Of a stretch of 64,000 bases of DNA, positions 1 through 8,765 are shown piece by piece. Location of the stretch: NCBI RefSeq assembly GCF_025685605.1, contig NZ_JAGTUT010000002.1:310001-374000 (forward strand), given 5' to 3'. Below the pieces are notes generated by a model that worked only from the letters and a program-made list of their open reading frames with translations, made no database searches and was not told the origin of the DNA. The position numbers and the translations under genes are program-made. The stretch's first letter is position 1, and the number at the start of each line of letters is the position of its first letter. The stretch comes from Granulicella arctica. Lineage in GTDB: Bacteria; Acidobacteriota; Terriglobia; Terriglobales; Acidobacteriaceae.

Positions 1-2790
1 GACGGCTACACCCTCGACGGCCAGATCCGCGAAGCCAACACCGCCGCCAATCAGTCCGCAGTTGAACTCGAACGCACCGCCGCACGCACCGCCGCGAACA
101 TTGACCGCGTCGTGGAACTCACCGCCCGTCTCGCACAGGGCGACGAAGATCTGGCCCAGGCTCGCGCTCAGCTAGCCGCCCTCGCAGGCGACCTCGAAAC
201 CCATCGCAGCTTCGTCGAGACAGCCACCACCGAGTCCGCTGGTTCGCGCGATCACGCCAACCAGCAGCAGCAGGAGGCGCAGGCTGCAGTCCGAGCCCTC
301 GCCACCGCCGAGCAATCCGCCGAACAGAACCGGCGCCAAACCATGCAGTTGATGGAGCGCGCCGCCCAGAGCCGCAACGAAGAAACGCAGGCCGCCGCAG
401 CCCTCGCTGGCCTCACCGCCGAGGCCGACCGCCTCACCCGCGAATCCAGCACAGCCCGTCAGGAACTCGACACCCTCGGCATGCAGCGCGGCCAGGTTGC
501 CCTCTCCTTCGAGGACGTAACGGCACGACTCAAAGCCCTCGAAGCCGATCTCAACCAACTCCGCGAGCAAGTCAACGTCACCCGCAGCGAAGAGGCTCAG
601 TCCAAGCGCCGCGGCGACCAGCTCCGTGGCGAGCGAGCCACCCTCGTCGGTCGTCGCAACTCGCTCGAGTCGCTCATCCGCGAGCACAGCTACTCCACCG
701 ATACCGTCCGCAACATCTTCCGCGCCACCACCAATCGCCTCAAGCAGAACCCGCAGACAGCAGTACCCATCGGCACTCTCGCCGACTTCCTCGACGTCGA
801 CAGCCAGTACGAGTCCATCGTCGACGAATACCTCCGCGACGAACTGAACTACATCGTCGTCAACTCTTGGGACGCCGCAAGCGAAGGCGTCCAGCTCCTC
901 CAGAAAGAAGTAGCCGGACGCGCCACCTTCCTGATCCAGACTCCCGAAAATACCGCCAGCCAAAGGGTTGGATCTGAAGCGCCACCGCTCCAGATCGAAG
1001 GCGTGACCCCCCTCCGCGAAGCCATCCGCGTCAAGGCCGAGTTCACCCAGGCCCTCGACCAGACCCTTCCCCGCTTCCGTAACGGCTACATCACCACCGA
1101 CACCGAGACCGCCCGCACCCTCGCCCTCCAGCACCCCGAGGCCTACTTCCTCACACCCACCGGCGAGACCTTCCATCACCTCACCGTCACCGGCGGACGC
1201 CCCAGCGCGCAAGGTCCACTGGCCCTCAAGCGGGAACTCAACGACGTCCAGCAGAAGGTTGAGAAAGCCGAGCGAGAGTTGGAGCAGACCGATCAGGAGA
1301 CCGCCAACCTTCAGCACCAGAACGCTCAACTCAACGCCGACATCGACGGCAAGACGCATGAACGCCGCGACCTCGAGCGCGAGTCCGCCAACTCCGGCGC
1401 AGCCCTTCGCCAGCTTGAGTCCGAGGTTCAGCGCATCGAGCGCCGCATGCAGGAGTGGCAGCTCTCCATCGCCCGCAACGGCGACGCCCGCAAGCAGAAG
1501 GAAGACCTCATCGCCCGCCGTCAGGAAGAGGCCGCCAGCTTCGAAGCCCAGCGCAACGCAGCCGAACTCACCCTCGCTGATCTTCAGCAGCAGCTGGAAG
1601 GTCTCCGCCGTCAGCGCGAAGAACTCCAGGCCGCCGCCGCAGCCGCAGCAGCAGCCCTCGCCGGCCTAGAAGAACGTCGCCGCAACGCAGCCGCCAACTT
1701 CGAGCAGACCACCCGCCTTTACAACAATCAGAACCAGCGCATCCAGCAGATCGACCAGCAGCTTATAGCCGCCTCCGCAGAAAAACTTCGCCGCGAAGAG
1801 GAGACAACCGCCCTTGAAATCCAGCATGGTCAGCTAGCCGAGACCCGCGCCACCGCCGTAGCCGACGCCGCCCGCCTCACCGAAGAAGCCAGGTCGCTCC
1901 GCGCGCTCATGGCCGACCTCGACACCCGCCTCCGCGCCCTCCGCACCGAGACCGAAGGTCTTCGCGAACAGCGTGCCGGTTTCACCGCCCGCGCCGCCCG
2001 CCTCGCCGCCGATATCGAACACATCGAGGCCACCTGCCTCAACGACCTCGGCCTTCCTGCCACCGACCTCCGCGCCGATCAATCCATCGTCCGCATCGAA
2101 GGAGACACCCTCACCTTCGAAGAGTCCGAGTCCCGCGAGCTCAAGAAGAAGCTCGAAGCCATGGGCCCCGTCAACATGATGGCCCTCGAGGAGTACACAG
2201 AATCCGCCGAGCGCCATGGCTTCCTCGAGACCCAGCGCAAGGATCTGCTCGAAGCCATCGAAAACACCCAGGCCTCCATCAAGGAGATCGACGACGTCTC
2301 CCGCATCAAGTTCGACGAAGCCTTCAAGATCATCAACGAGAACTTCGGCCTCACCTTCACCAAACTCTTCGGCGGCGGTCAGGCCTCGATGAAGCTCACC
2401 GACGCAGAGAACTCCGCCGAATCCGGCATCGACATCCTCGCCTCACCTCCGGGCAAGAAGCTCCAGAACATTCTCCTGCTCTCAGGCGGCGAGAAGGCCC
2501 TCACCGCCCTCTCGCTCCTCGTCGGCATCTTCCAGTTCCAGCCTGCCCCCTTCTGCGTGCTCGACGAAGTAGACGCCCCGCTCGACGAAACAAACGTAGG
2601 CCGCTTCGCCAAGCTCATCTCCGACATGAGCGCCACCACACAGTTCGTCGTCATCACCCACAGCAAGCGCACCATGTCCCAGGCCGACGTCATCTACGGC
2701 GTCACCATGCAGGAGCCCGGCGTCTCGAAGATCGTCAGCGTCAACCTGAGCCGTCAACACAACGCAGAAAACCGTCGCGCCGTAGCCTAG
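1..2790 (+). CDS. smc: Chromosome segregation protein SMC, C-terminal part
   Basis: The reading frame is open from base 1, so the N-terminal head with Walker A lies upstream of the window; 929 residues are visible. SMC is the ATP-driven condensin subunit that organises and segregates the nucleoid. Long Ala/Glu/Gln/Arg-rich coiled coils flank a hinge domain at about residues 235-380 (PIGTLADFLDV and following). The C-terminal head carries the ABC signature LLSGGEKAL near residue 827, Walker B FCVLDEVDAPLD near residues 851-862 and a D-loop/H-loop region ending VVITHSKRTM. The gene ends TAG just before a strong terminator. A GTG at 112 is only an internal codon. The many long open frames on the opposite strand are shadows of high-GC coiled-coil coding sequence. 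Confidence 0.96.
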   Translation, partial: DGYTLDGQIREANTAANQSAVELERTAARTAANIDRVVELTARLAQGDEDLAQARAQLAALAGDLETHRSFVETATTESAGSRDHANQQQQEAQAAVRALATAEQSAEQNRRQTMQLMERAAQSRNEETQAAAALAGLTAEADRLTRESSTARQELDTLGMQRGQVALSFEDVTARLKALEADLNQLREQVNVTRSEEAQSKRRGDQLRGERATLVGRRNSLESLIREHSYSTDTVRNIFRATTNRLKQNPQTAVPIGTLADFLDVDSQYESIVDEYLRDELNYIVVNSWDAASEGVQLLQKEVAGRATFLIQTPENTASQRVGSEAPPLQIEGVTPLREAIRVKAEFTQALDQTLPRFRNGYITTDTETARTLALQHPEAYFLTPTGETFHHLTVTGGRPSAQGPLALKRELNDVQQKVEKAERELEQTDQETANLQHQNAQLNADIDGKTHERRDLERESANSGAALRQLESEVQRIERRMQEWQLSIARNGDARKQKEDLIARRQEEAASFEAQRNAAELTLADLQQQLEGLRRQREELQAAAAAAAAALAGLEERRRNAAANFEQTTRLYNNQNQRIQQIDQQLIAASAEKLRREEETTALEIQHGQLAETRATAVADAARLTEEARSLRALMADLDTRLRALRTETEGLREQRAGFTARAARLAADIEHIEATCLNDLGLPATDLRADQSIVRIEGDTLTFEESESRELKKKLEAMGPVNMMALEEYTESAERHGFLETQRKDLLEAIENTQASIKEIDDVSRIKFDEAFKIINENFGLTFTKLFGGGQASMKLTDAENSAESGIDILASPPGKKLQNILLLSGGEKALTALSLLVGIFQFQPAPFCVLDEVDAPLDETNVGRFAKLISDMSATTQFVVITHSKRTMSQADVIYGVTMQEPGVSKIVSVNLSRQHNAENRRAVA

Positions 2791-2808
2791 CTTCACCCAA
2801 CTTTGCGC

Positions 2809-2844
2809 AGCCGGAGAGGGCACCCTGTCGCTCCGGCTTTTTTT
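2809..2844 (+). terminator. Rho-independent terminator after smc
   Basis: An 8-bp stem AGCCGGAG/CTCCGGCT with a 14-nt loop is followed directly by seven T. It lies between the convergent genes smc and the diguanylate cyclase. Confidence 0.85.
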
Positions 2845-2860
2845 CGCCTCGAACTAACTA

Positions 2861-4111
2861 CTACGAAAGCCGCAACGCCTCGCGATTCGCTTCCTTCACG
2901 TGATACATGTTCAAGTCAGCCAGCGCATACAAACTGTCGTGCGTGTCCCCGTCATCCGGATAAAACGCCGCACCGATGCTTGCTGTCACCACCCGCGCGT
3001 GGCCCCGTACCCACACCGGATTCTCCAGTGACTCATGCAGCATCTCGATAATATTCTCCACGACACCCCGGGTCATCGTACCTTCCATAATCACCGCGAA
3101 CTCATCCCCACCAACCCGCGCCAGCATATCCGCATCCTGCAACCTGCTGAGAAAACGCTTCGAGACCTCGCATAACAGCTCATCCCCACCCTTGTGTCCC
3201 AGCGTATCGTTTACTGCCTTGAAGTGATTGAGGTCGATCACCAGCAGTGCGATGTTGCTTCCCGTGCGCCGCGACCGCTCCAGCGCCACCTCGAATTCGT
3301 TGATGTACGACCGCCGATTCGCCAGCCCCGTCAACTCATCGCGCATCGCCAGCTTGGTCATTCGCGTCATCTGTTCTTCCACCAGCGTCAGCAGCATGCC
3401 GGACGCTGCCAGAAACTTCGGAATATTCCAGACCTCCGACTCCACATGCACTGCCGGATAATAATTTGCCAGGTACTGCGCCACAGGAAACACGCAGGCC
3501 CACAGTAAGAAGCTCACCGCAGTCACAATCACACCCGTGGTCGTCTCCACCGCATCGCGCCAGAACAGGTACGCGACCAGCAGAAACGGCCAGCACAGCA
3601 ACCACTGCCCTGCAAAATCCATCGGCGCAAACGCCAGCAGAAGTAACTGAACGCTATACGCGGCCGCCACAAAAAAGCGCGACACCACGATTGAACCATC
3701 CGCGTTAAAGCGCCCTCGAATCATGAACCACAGTGCGCCCACAAAACCCGCACCAGTCAGCGCGAAGTAAACCGCATGCGAAAGAACATTAAAGTTCCAG
3801 CAGACGATATACGCAAAATTAGGTACAGCGGCAAGAACCATCCACCGCATCTTCGCGAAGTTTAGCGAGCCTGCGGCACCGAGGAAGATCACACTCGACA
3901 GCGAGATCGCCACCATGCTCGCCGTATCCTGGTAGAGCTGCCAGCGCCCATTCTGGATCGTCACCACATGCAGAATGGTGTGCACCAGCAGGACCTGCCA
4001 TCCGAGCGCCCAGTATCGAAACCGCGTCTGCCGATTCAGCCGTCGCAATGCAAAGGAGACGAGCACAATCATCCCGACAGCCAGGAAATCCGGGATGGCG
4101 TAATAGTTCAA
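2861..4111 (-). CDS. Membrane-anchored diguanylate cyclase (GGDEF)
   Basis: A 416-residue protein with about six hydrophobic segments in the first 220 residues, then a GGDEF domain. GGDEF enzymes condense two GTP into cyclic di-GMP. The substrate-site sequence IDLNHFKAVNDTLGHK and the active-site motif RVGGDEF (about residues 332-338) are intact, so activity is expected. The usual inhibitory I-site (RxxD five residues before GGDEF) reads QDAD here, so product feedback is probably weak or absent. There is no EAL domain. The membrane half resembles no sensor domain I can name. It is transcribed alone and convergent with smc. Confidence 0.9.
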   Translation of the reverse strand: MNYYAIPDFLAVGMIVLVSFALRRLNRQTRFRYWALGWQVLLVHTILHVVTIQNGRWQLYQDTASMVAISLSSVIFLGAAGSLNFAKMRWMVLAAVPNFAYIVCWNFNVLSHAVYFALTGAGFVGALWFMIRGRFNADGSIVVSRFFVAAAYSVQLLLLAFAPMDFAGQWLLCWPFLLVAYLFWRDAVETTTGVIVTAVSFLLWACVFPVAQYLANYYPAVHVESEVWNIPKFLAASGMLLTLVEEQMTRMTKLAMRDELTGLANRRSYINEFEVALERSRRTGSNIALLVIDLNHFKAVNDTLGHKGGDELLCEVSKRFLSRLQDADMLARVGGDEFAVIMEGTMTRGVVENIIEMLHESLENPVWVRGHARVVTASIGAAFYPDDGDTHDSLYALADLNMYHVKEANREALRLS

Positions 4112-4275
4112 GTGACCCCTTACCTTTCAGACCCCAGAACTAGTGCAGAAGCCAATCAATGGTGCAAGTTTCTTTGCCTCCAGTATAGATAGAGTTTGAA
4201 CACAAGAAAACGACCATCGCACTTATGTCGCATATATGCCGACTTAGGGGCTTCATCAACAAAACCACGGCGAAC

Positions 4276-5562
4276 TTAATTCCCGTTCCTGCTCGTAGCC
4301 CGTCGCAGCCGTATCTCATCTACCTCAATCTGCGGCCGATCTCCGGCAAGAATTGCTCCTCGTTCCAGTACGTGCATCAGCTCTCGGACATTCCCCGGCC
4401 AGCCATGCTCCTGTAGCTTCGCCACCGCTGCAGCGGAGATCTTCTTCTGCGGCATCGTCTGTCCCATCTGCTCAAGAAAATGGTCAATCAGCAGAGGCAG
4501 GTCATCCATACGCTCCCGCAGCGCTGGCACCTCCACCGGAAATACAGCCAGCCGATGATAAAGGTCCAACCGAAACAGCCGCTCCTCCGCGCGTTTCTCC
4601 AAAGGCTGGTGTGTCGCCGCGATCACCCGCACATCGACCCGCGTCAATTCGTTATCGCCCACCCGTTGCAGCTCGCCTGTCTCTAGAAACCGCAGCATCT
4701 TCGCCTGTAGCGCCAGCGGCATCTCGCCAATCTCGTCCAAAAATAGCGTGCCTCCATCAGCCGCCTCAATCCGTCCCGTGCGCGATTGCACCGCCCCTGT
4801 AAACGCGCCGCGAGCATGGCCGAACAACTCCGCCTCCAGCAGCGTCTCGGGAATAGCCGCGCAGTTCAGCACCGTAAACGCCCTTGAAGCCCGCGCACTG
4901 AGCCGATGCAGCGCCTTCGCCACTACCTCCTTGCCCGTCCCCGTCTCTCCTTCGATCAGCACCGTAGCCGTCCGCGGAGCCACCAGCCGGATCAGCCGCG
5001 CCAACTCCCGCATGGGTTCGCTCCGCCCCACCATCCCCGCAATCAATACCTCGTCCGGCGGTCCAGTCTGCCGAACCCTCATATCTTCGAGCAACGGCAT
5101 CTGCACACTCTGGGTCTGCACCGCCGTATGCTCCGGCCGGCTCACCGGGGCCTCCATCTCCGACCCATCCTGCGACTCCCGCAGCGCATGCAGCAGCTCA
5201 TTGCGTCGCGGACTGCGCGCCCCTCCACTCTCCACTCCGCCATCCACCTGCACCAGGTCCATCGCCGGGTACAGCAGCCGCAGTTGTCCCGCAAACTCGC
5301 CCACTTCAAGATCCGGCAGCCAGCTATCCAGCAACATCGCCTCAGCCCGCGCCATCTCTAAATGGCCCATCGCCTCAGCCCCTCCGCTTGCCTCGCGGAC
5401 CTGCCACCGCAGGCCCGTCAGGGTCGCTCGCAACCGTCCACGCAGCCCGGCGTCCGCACTCACCAGCACTACCGTCCGCATCGCCGCAAACTCACGCCCG
5501 CCAACCATCGCTGGTCCCGGTCTTCCCGCTACCTGCCCAAGTACAGTCTGTCCAGCCGCCAT
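4276..5562 (-). CDS. Sigma-54 activator with degenerate receiver and no DNA-binding domain
   Basis: The AAA+ core is complete (numbering from a TTG four codons further upstream, at 5574): Walker A GETGTGKE at 209-216, the sigma-54 loop GAFTGA at 256-261, Walker B GGTLFLDEIG at 274-283 and the R-rich finger region near 332-341. The N-terminal receiver-like domain keeps an Asp at 83 (LLDSWLPD). The acidic pair is reduced to SADA and the switch Thr and Lys are not recognisable. The protein stops at RRATSRNGN shortly after the AAA+ lid, so the usual Fis-type helix-turn-helix is missing. I chose the ATG at 5562, just after the stop of the H-box gene upstream; the TTG at 5574 would overlap that gene. 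Last gene of a three-gene signalling unit. It probably activates sigma-54 polymerase from solution or through a partner (inference). Confidence 0.85.
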   Translation of the reverse strand: MAAGQTVLGQVAGRPGPAMVGGREFAAMRTVVLVSADAGLRGRLRATLTGLRWQVREASGGAEAMGHLEMARAEAMLLDSWLPDLEVGEFAGQLRLLYPAMDLVQVDGGVESGGARSPRRNELLHALRESQDGSEMEAPVSRPEHTAVQTQSVQMPLLEDMRVRQTGPPDEVLIAGMVGRSEPMRELARLIRLVAPRTATVLIEGETGTGKEVVAKALHRLSARASRAFTVLNCAAIPETLLEAELFGHARGAFTGAVQSRTGRIEAADGGTLFLDEIGEMPLALQAKMLRFLETGELQRVGDNELTRVDVRVIAATHQPLEKRAEERLFRLDLYHRLAVFPVEVPALRERMDDLPLLIDHFLEQMGQTMPQKKISAAAVAKLQEHGWPGNVRELMHVLERGAILAGDRPQIEVDEIRLRRATSRNGN

Positions 5563-5566
5563 CCCA

Positions 5567-5857
5567 TCACCCAACCCTCTCTCGTTCCATCGCTTGTTGG
5601 ATCACCGACCGCATCGCAATCACCGTCGTACTCAAGCGATTGCACTCTCTTAGACACTCCGCAAATAGTCCGTCTCCGACTTTCCTTCGCGCTGCAGCTA
5701 AGCCAGTTCCGATCAATCCGGCCTCTTCGTTCAGTTGCCCGATCTCAAGTCGACACTGCAGCGCAGTAAGCGGCTGGCACATCTCGTGGAGAGCTTGGGC
5801 AACGTCACCCAGCGTTCCCTCTTGCCGCAAGCTGCCTTCCCTGCCCGTCGCGTTCAC
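5567..5857 (-). CDS. Stand-alone H-box (HisKA-like) protein
   Basis: A 96-residue protein containing ALHEMCQPLTALQCRLE with His24, which resembles the phospho-acceptor H-box of histidine kinases (HExxQPL). No ATPase domain follows. The rest is predicted helical and ends in a second long helix, as expected for a dimerisation and phosphotransfer four-helix bundle. The GTG start overlaps the stop of the OmpR-type regulator (GTGA) and its end abuts the sigma-54 activator. It may pass phosphate between partners or tether them, with a kinase encoded elsewhere (inference). It could also be a remnant of a broken kinase, but tight coupling on both sides argues that it is kept. Confidence 0.6.
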   Translation of the reverse strand: MNATGREGSLRQEGTLGDVAQALHEMCQPLTALQCRLEIGQLNEEAGLIGTGLAAARRKVGDGLFAECLRECNRLSTTVIAMRSVIQQAMERERVG

Positions 5858-6642
5858 GCTCCTACCTGCTGTCCAACCATCTGTAGCGGCATCTGTCCAA
5901 ACAGCACCTGCGATCGAACCGCGCGTACTGGCTTCTTACGGGTCGGGCCGCCCACCATATAGCCTTCACCGCGAACCGTCTCGATCAGGAACTCCCCTGC
6001 CTGCACGCCGCCAAACGCAAGCTCAGCCTCAGAAGCACCAAGCTTCTTTCGGAGATAGTTCACGTACACATCCACCACATTCGTCCCCGCATCCGGGGCC
6101 ATCTGCCACACGTCCCGGAGCAACTCCCCACGTGAGCAGCACTGGCCTTTCCGCGCCAGCAGAAACTCCAACAGGGAGAACTCCTTACCCGTTAGCTCCA
6201 CCGCTCGCGCGCCACGCATTACCTTGCGCGTCATCCGGTTCAACTCCACATTGCCGTGTCGCAGCACAGGATCGGCAAACTGTTCCCGCCGTCGCAGCAG
6301 CGCCTTACACCGTGCTCGTAACTCGTGAAAACTGAACGGCTTTAACAGGCAATCATCCGCCCCCAGATCCAGACACTTCACCTTCTCCTCGACTCCGCTG
6401 CGCCCCGTCAGCACCAGAACCGCCGTCCGCTTGCATCGCGACCGAAGCTCTGTCAGCACCTCGACCCCATCCCGTCGCGGCAGCCCGAGGTCCAGAATCA
6501 CAAGGTCGAATTGTGACGATTCGAGAGTGGCCACAGCCGCCTCTCCATCTCCTACCCATTCAATCTGGTGTCCCTCTAGTTGCAGTCCCCGTTGCAGAAA
6601 TAACCCTAAGGCAGCATCATCTTCAACAATCAAAACCCGCAT
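5854..6642 (-). CDS. OmpR/PhoB-family response regulator
   Basis: A 262-residue two-domain regulator. The receiver has the full set of residues: acidic pair in VEDDAAL, phospho-acceptor Asp51 (VILDLGLP), Thr79 and Lys101 (LLKPFSF). The winged-helix DNA-binding domain covers about 125-235, with the transactivation/recognition stretch VDVYVNYLRKKLG and the wing RGEGYMVGG. An extra basic tail of about 30 residues follows (TRKKPVRAVRSQ). First gene of a unit with the H-box protein (4-bp overlap) and the sigma-54 activator. No full-length sensor kinase is adjacent, so its phosphodonor is unknown. Confidence 0.92.
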   Translation of the reverse strand: MRVLIVEDDAALGLFLQRGLQLEGHQIEWVGDGEAAVATLESSQFDLVILDLGLPRRDGVEVLTELRSRCKRTAVLVLTGRSGVEEKVKCLDLGADDCLLKPFSFHELRARCKALLRRREQFADPVLRHGNVELNRMTRKVMRGARAVELTGKEFSLLEFLLARKGQCCSRGELLRDVWQMAPDAGTNVVDVYVNYLRKKLGASEAELAFGGVQAGEFLIETVRGEGYMVGGPTRKKPVRAVRSQVLFGQMPLQMVGQQVGA

Positions 6643-6868
6643 GCGTATGTCCCTCGATAGTTTGCTAAAACAACCTTCTTTTCCACACTTCCACAGAACA
6701 CCTCAGTTACCGTCTTGGGTGTTGCTTTATTACCTTGGTGCTTCAAGGCGCGATCTGCAACAGGATTCGTGCAAACTGAACTACGCTTCCATCCCAAAAG
6801 AGGAATGACAGGTCGGATTAACTACGCAGGCTCATGTCGCTAAATCTCGCGTTGTGCAACAACAAACA

Positions 6869-6903
6869 TTTCCACTTCGCTTTTTATTCGCTACAATCAC
6901 GCC
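6869..6903 (+). promoter_or_regulatory. Probable lexA promoter giving a leaderless transcript
   Basis: The -10 box TACAAT at 6892-6897 and a -35-like TTTCCA at 6869-6874 are separated by 17 bp. Transcription would start at or next to the lexA ATG at 6904. No Shine-Dalgarno sequence is present, consistent with a leaderless mRNA. A short palindrome GTTG-TG-CAAC at 6851-6860 lies upstream and could be an operator; it matches no LexA box that I know. Confidence 0.45.
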
Positions 6904-7509
6904 ATGGCTATCACGCGGCGGCAAAAAGAGGTCATGGACTTTCTCTCCGGCTTCACGACCAAAAACGGCTACTCCCCTTCGTATGAAGAGATTGCCCAGG
7001 GACTTAACCTCAGCTCCCTTGCCACCGTGCACAAGCACGTCACCAACCTCCAGAACAAGGGTCTATTACAGCGCGCTCATAATCGCAGCCGCTCGATCGA
7101 CGTTCTGCCCGCCCGTTCCAGCAAAAAGGGCTTTGATCGCCTGCCGTTACTCGGTCGCATCGCCGCCGGTAAACCCGTTGAGGCCATCGAGACCGCTGAG
7201 ACCATCTCCCTTGGAGACATCATTGGCAATCGCGAGGTCTTCGCTTTGGAGGTCCGGGGCGATTCCATGCGCGACGAGCACATCGTCAACGGTGACTATG
7301 TTCTGGTCGAGCGCACCAGCACCGCACGCGAAGGTGAGATCATCGTCGCCCTCATCGACGGAGCCGATGCCACCCTCAAGCGCTTCTACCGAGAAGGTGC
7401 CATGATCCGCCTCCAACCCTCCAACAAGGAGATGGCGCCGATCTATGCTCCCGCTGCCACGGTCAACATTCAGGGCAAGGTCCTGGGCGTCTTGCGCAAG
7501 TACGCCTGA
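6904..7509 (+). CDS. lexA: LexA SOS repressor
   Basis: 201 residues, normal for LexA. The N-terminal winged helix-turn-helix (about 1-65) begins ITRRQKEVMDFL, with helix region SYEEIAQGLNLSSLATVHKH. The self-cleavage site is Ala88-Gly89 in RIAAGKPVE. The catalytic Ser121 sits in RGDSMRDEHI and the catalytic Lys159 in DATLKRF. RecA-stimulated cleavage would derepress the SOS genes. The gene stands alone, divergent from the OmpR-type regulator operon, and its promoter points to translation without a leader. Confidence 0.97.
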   Translation: MAITRRQKEVMDFLSGFTTKNGYSPSYEEIAQGLNLSSLATVHKHVTNLQNKGLLQRAHNRSRSIDVLPARSSKKGFDRLPLLGRIAAGKPVEAIETAETISLGDIIGNREVFALEVRGDSMRDEHIVNGDYVLVERTSTAREGEIIVALIDGADATLKRFYREGAMIRLQPSNKEMAPIYAPAATVNIQGKVLGVLRKYA

Positions 7510-7624
7510 GCCCCATTCCTCTGAATATAAAGTAGCCTGTTTGACAAACAGAGGCCCAATTAGACCCCTCTAATCGCCGTGACACGGTCGATCAAGCGCG
7601 CAGGTCCACTTGCGGTCCAGACCT

Positions 7625-7653
7625 AAGTCCAATGTTTTGACGACTTTGGACTT
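7625..7653. terminator. Inverted repeat between convergent lexA and peptidase genes
   Basis: Perfect 8-bp arms AAGTCCAA and TTGGACTT flank a 13-nt loop, 116 bp past the lexA stop. The stem is AU-rich and lacks a clear T run, so termination is only a reasonable guess. Confidence 0.35.
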
Positions 7654-7671
7654 TTGAAAAAACTCTAAGGT

Positions 7672-8706
7672 CTAGTCCACAAGACTTGTGGCCAGCCCGA
7701 CATACAAGTCCACACACTCCAGCAACTCCCGCTTGCTGATCCGCTCATCCGGCGTATGCGCTACATGGATGCTTCCCGGCCCAAGCAGAAACGGCTCCCC
7801 CCAGTTCGTCAGCGTCGGAATGTCGGTAGCGAACTTGGCCACCATCGTCGGCAAATCACCTACTCTCCGCATCCGCACAAAGCTGAGATCCAGCGAGAAG
7901 GTAACCTCGACCCGGTTGCGAACAGCCTTTAAAATCAGATCCTTGACGTCCGAAGAAGGTCCAACAGTTCGAATCAACAGATGAGCTTCAGCCTTGTCCG
8001 CGATCACATTCGGCGCTCGACCACCCGAAATCAGCCCAATATTGACAGTCGAAGGGCCAATCTCAGGCTCAACCGGAAGGTCCAGCGCCATGATGTCGTG
8101 CAGCGACGCAAGCAGCTTGTCGATAGCCGAGTCGCCCAGCTCCGGATAGGCCGAGTGGGCCATCTTTCCGCTGGCCCGCAGCTCAACCCGCAAAGCGCCC
8201 TTGGTCGCCAGGGCCAGTCGATTGTCCGTCGGCTCACCGTTGATCAGGAACCGCGCACCCTTCGGAGTCGTGTTCGCCGCAAGTGCCCCAGCCGAATCCC
8301 GCTCTTCCCCAACCACGAACAGCAGCCCAACCTTCACGCCCGCTTCCCGCAACCGATCCGCCGCCGCAACCTGGGCCGCGATGATCCCCTTCGCATCACA
8401 CGTTCCGCGTCCATACAGAAACTCATCGTCTTCAGTACACCCAAAGAATGGAGGAACCGTATCCATGTGCGTCGACAGCACAACATCCGGGGTGATTCCA
8501 GGCAGAGCAGCATAGAGATTGAACCGTTCCCCTTCGCCTCCGCCCGGCGTCAATGCAAGCTCAGGCTGCGAAACCGCCTGCCGCTCTACTGCATACTTCT
8601 GCTTTGTCAGATACTCATACAGAAATGCACCAGCCAATCCTTCGTGATACGTCGTCGAGTCGATGTCGACAAGCTGTTTCGTGAGCGCAATCGGGTCGAT
8701 AGCCAT
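7672..8706 (-). CDS. M20-family zinc metallopeptidase / deacylase
   Basis: A 344-residue member of the ArgE/DapE/carboxypeptidase G2 family. Metal-site residues are visible: His80 and Asp82 in STHMDTVPP, the bridging Asp104 in GRGTCDAKG, the catalytic Glu pair at 134-135 in VVGEERDS, and a late His in the GSIHVAHTPDE stretch. These enzymes hydrolyse amide bonds of small N-acyl amino acids or peptides in the cytoplasm. Which substrate cannot be told from sequence alone. There is no signal peptide. It is divergent from the hydrolase at 8766, with 59 bp between the starts. Confidence 0.88.
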   Translation of the reverse strand: MAIDPIALTKQLVDIDSTTYHEGLAGAFLYEYLTKQKYAVERQAVSQPELALTPGGGEGERFNLYAALPGITPDVVLSTHMDTVPPFFGCTEDDEFLYGRGTCDAKGIIAAQVAAADRLREAGVKVGLLFVVGEERDSAGALAANTTPKGARFLINGEPTDNRLALATKGALRVELRASGKMAHSAYPELGDSAIDKLLASLHDIMALDLPVEPEIGPSTVNIGLISGGRAPNVIADKAEAHLLIRTVGPSSDVKDLILKAVRNRVEVTFSLDLSFVRMRRVGDLPTMVAKFATDIPTLTNWGEPFLLGPGSIHVAHTPDERISKRELLECVDLYVGLATSLVD

Positions 8707-8765
8707 GGAACTTCAGAATACCCGACAAGCATTACAGCCACGCTTCCGCGGTTAGACTCAAAGAG

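Noticed and set aside
172..1359. A 395-codon open frame opposite smc
   Set aside because: It is the reverse-strand shadow of Ala/Glu-rich coiled-coil codons in a high-GC gene, with no ribosome site or recognisable domain.
5388..6335. A 315-codon plus-strand frame over the H-box and OmpR-type genes
   Set aside because: Composition is Ser/Pro/Ala/Arg-rich as expected for an antisense shadow, and it crosses well-supported genes on the other strand.
6851..6860. GTTG-TG-CAAC as a LexA box
   Set aside because: Arms are only four bases, it matches neither the proteobacterial nor the Gram-positive LexA motif, and no second copy was found near recN.
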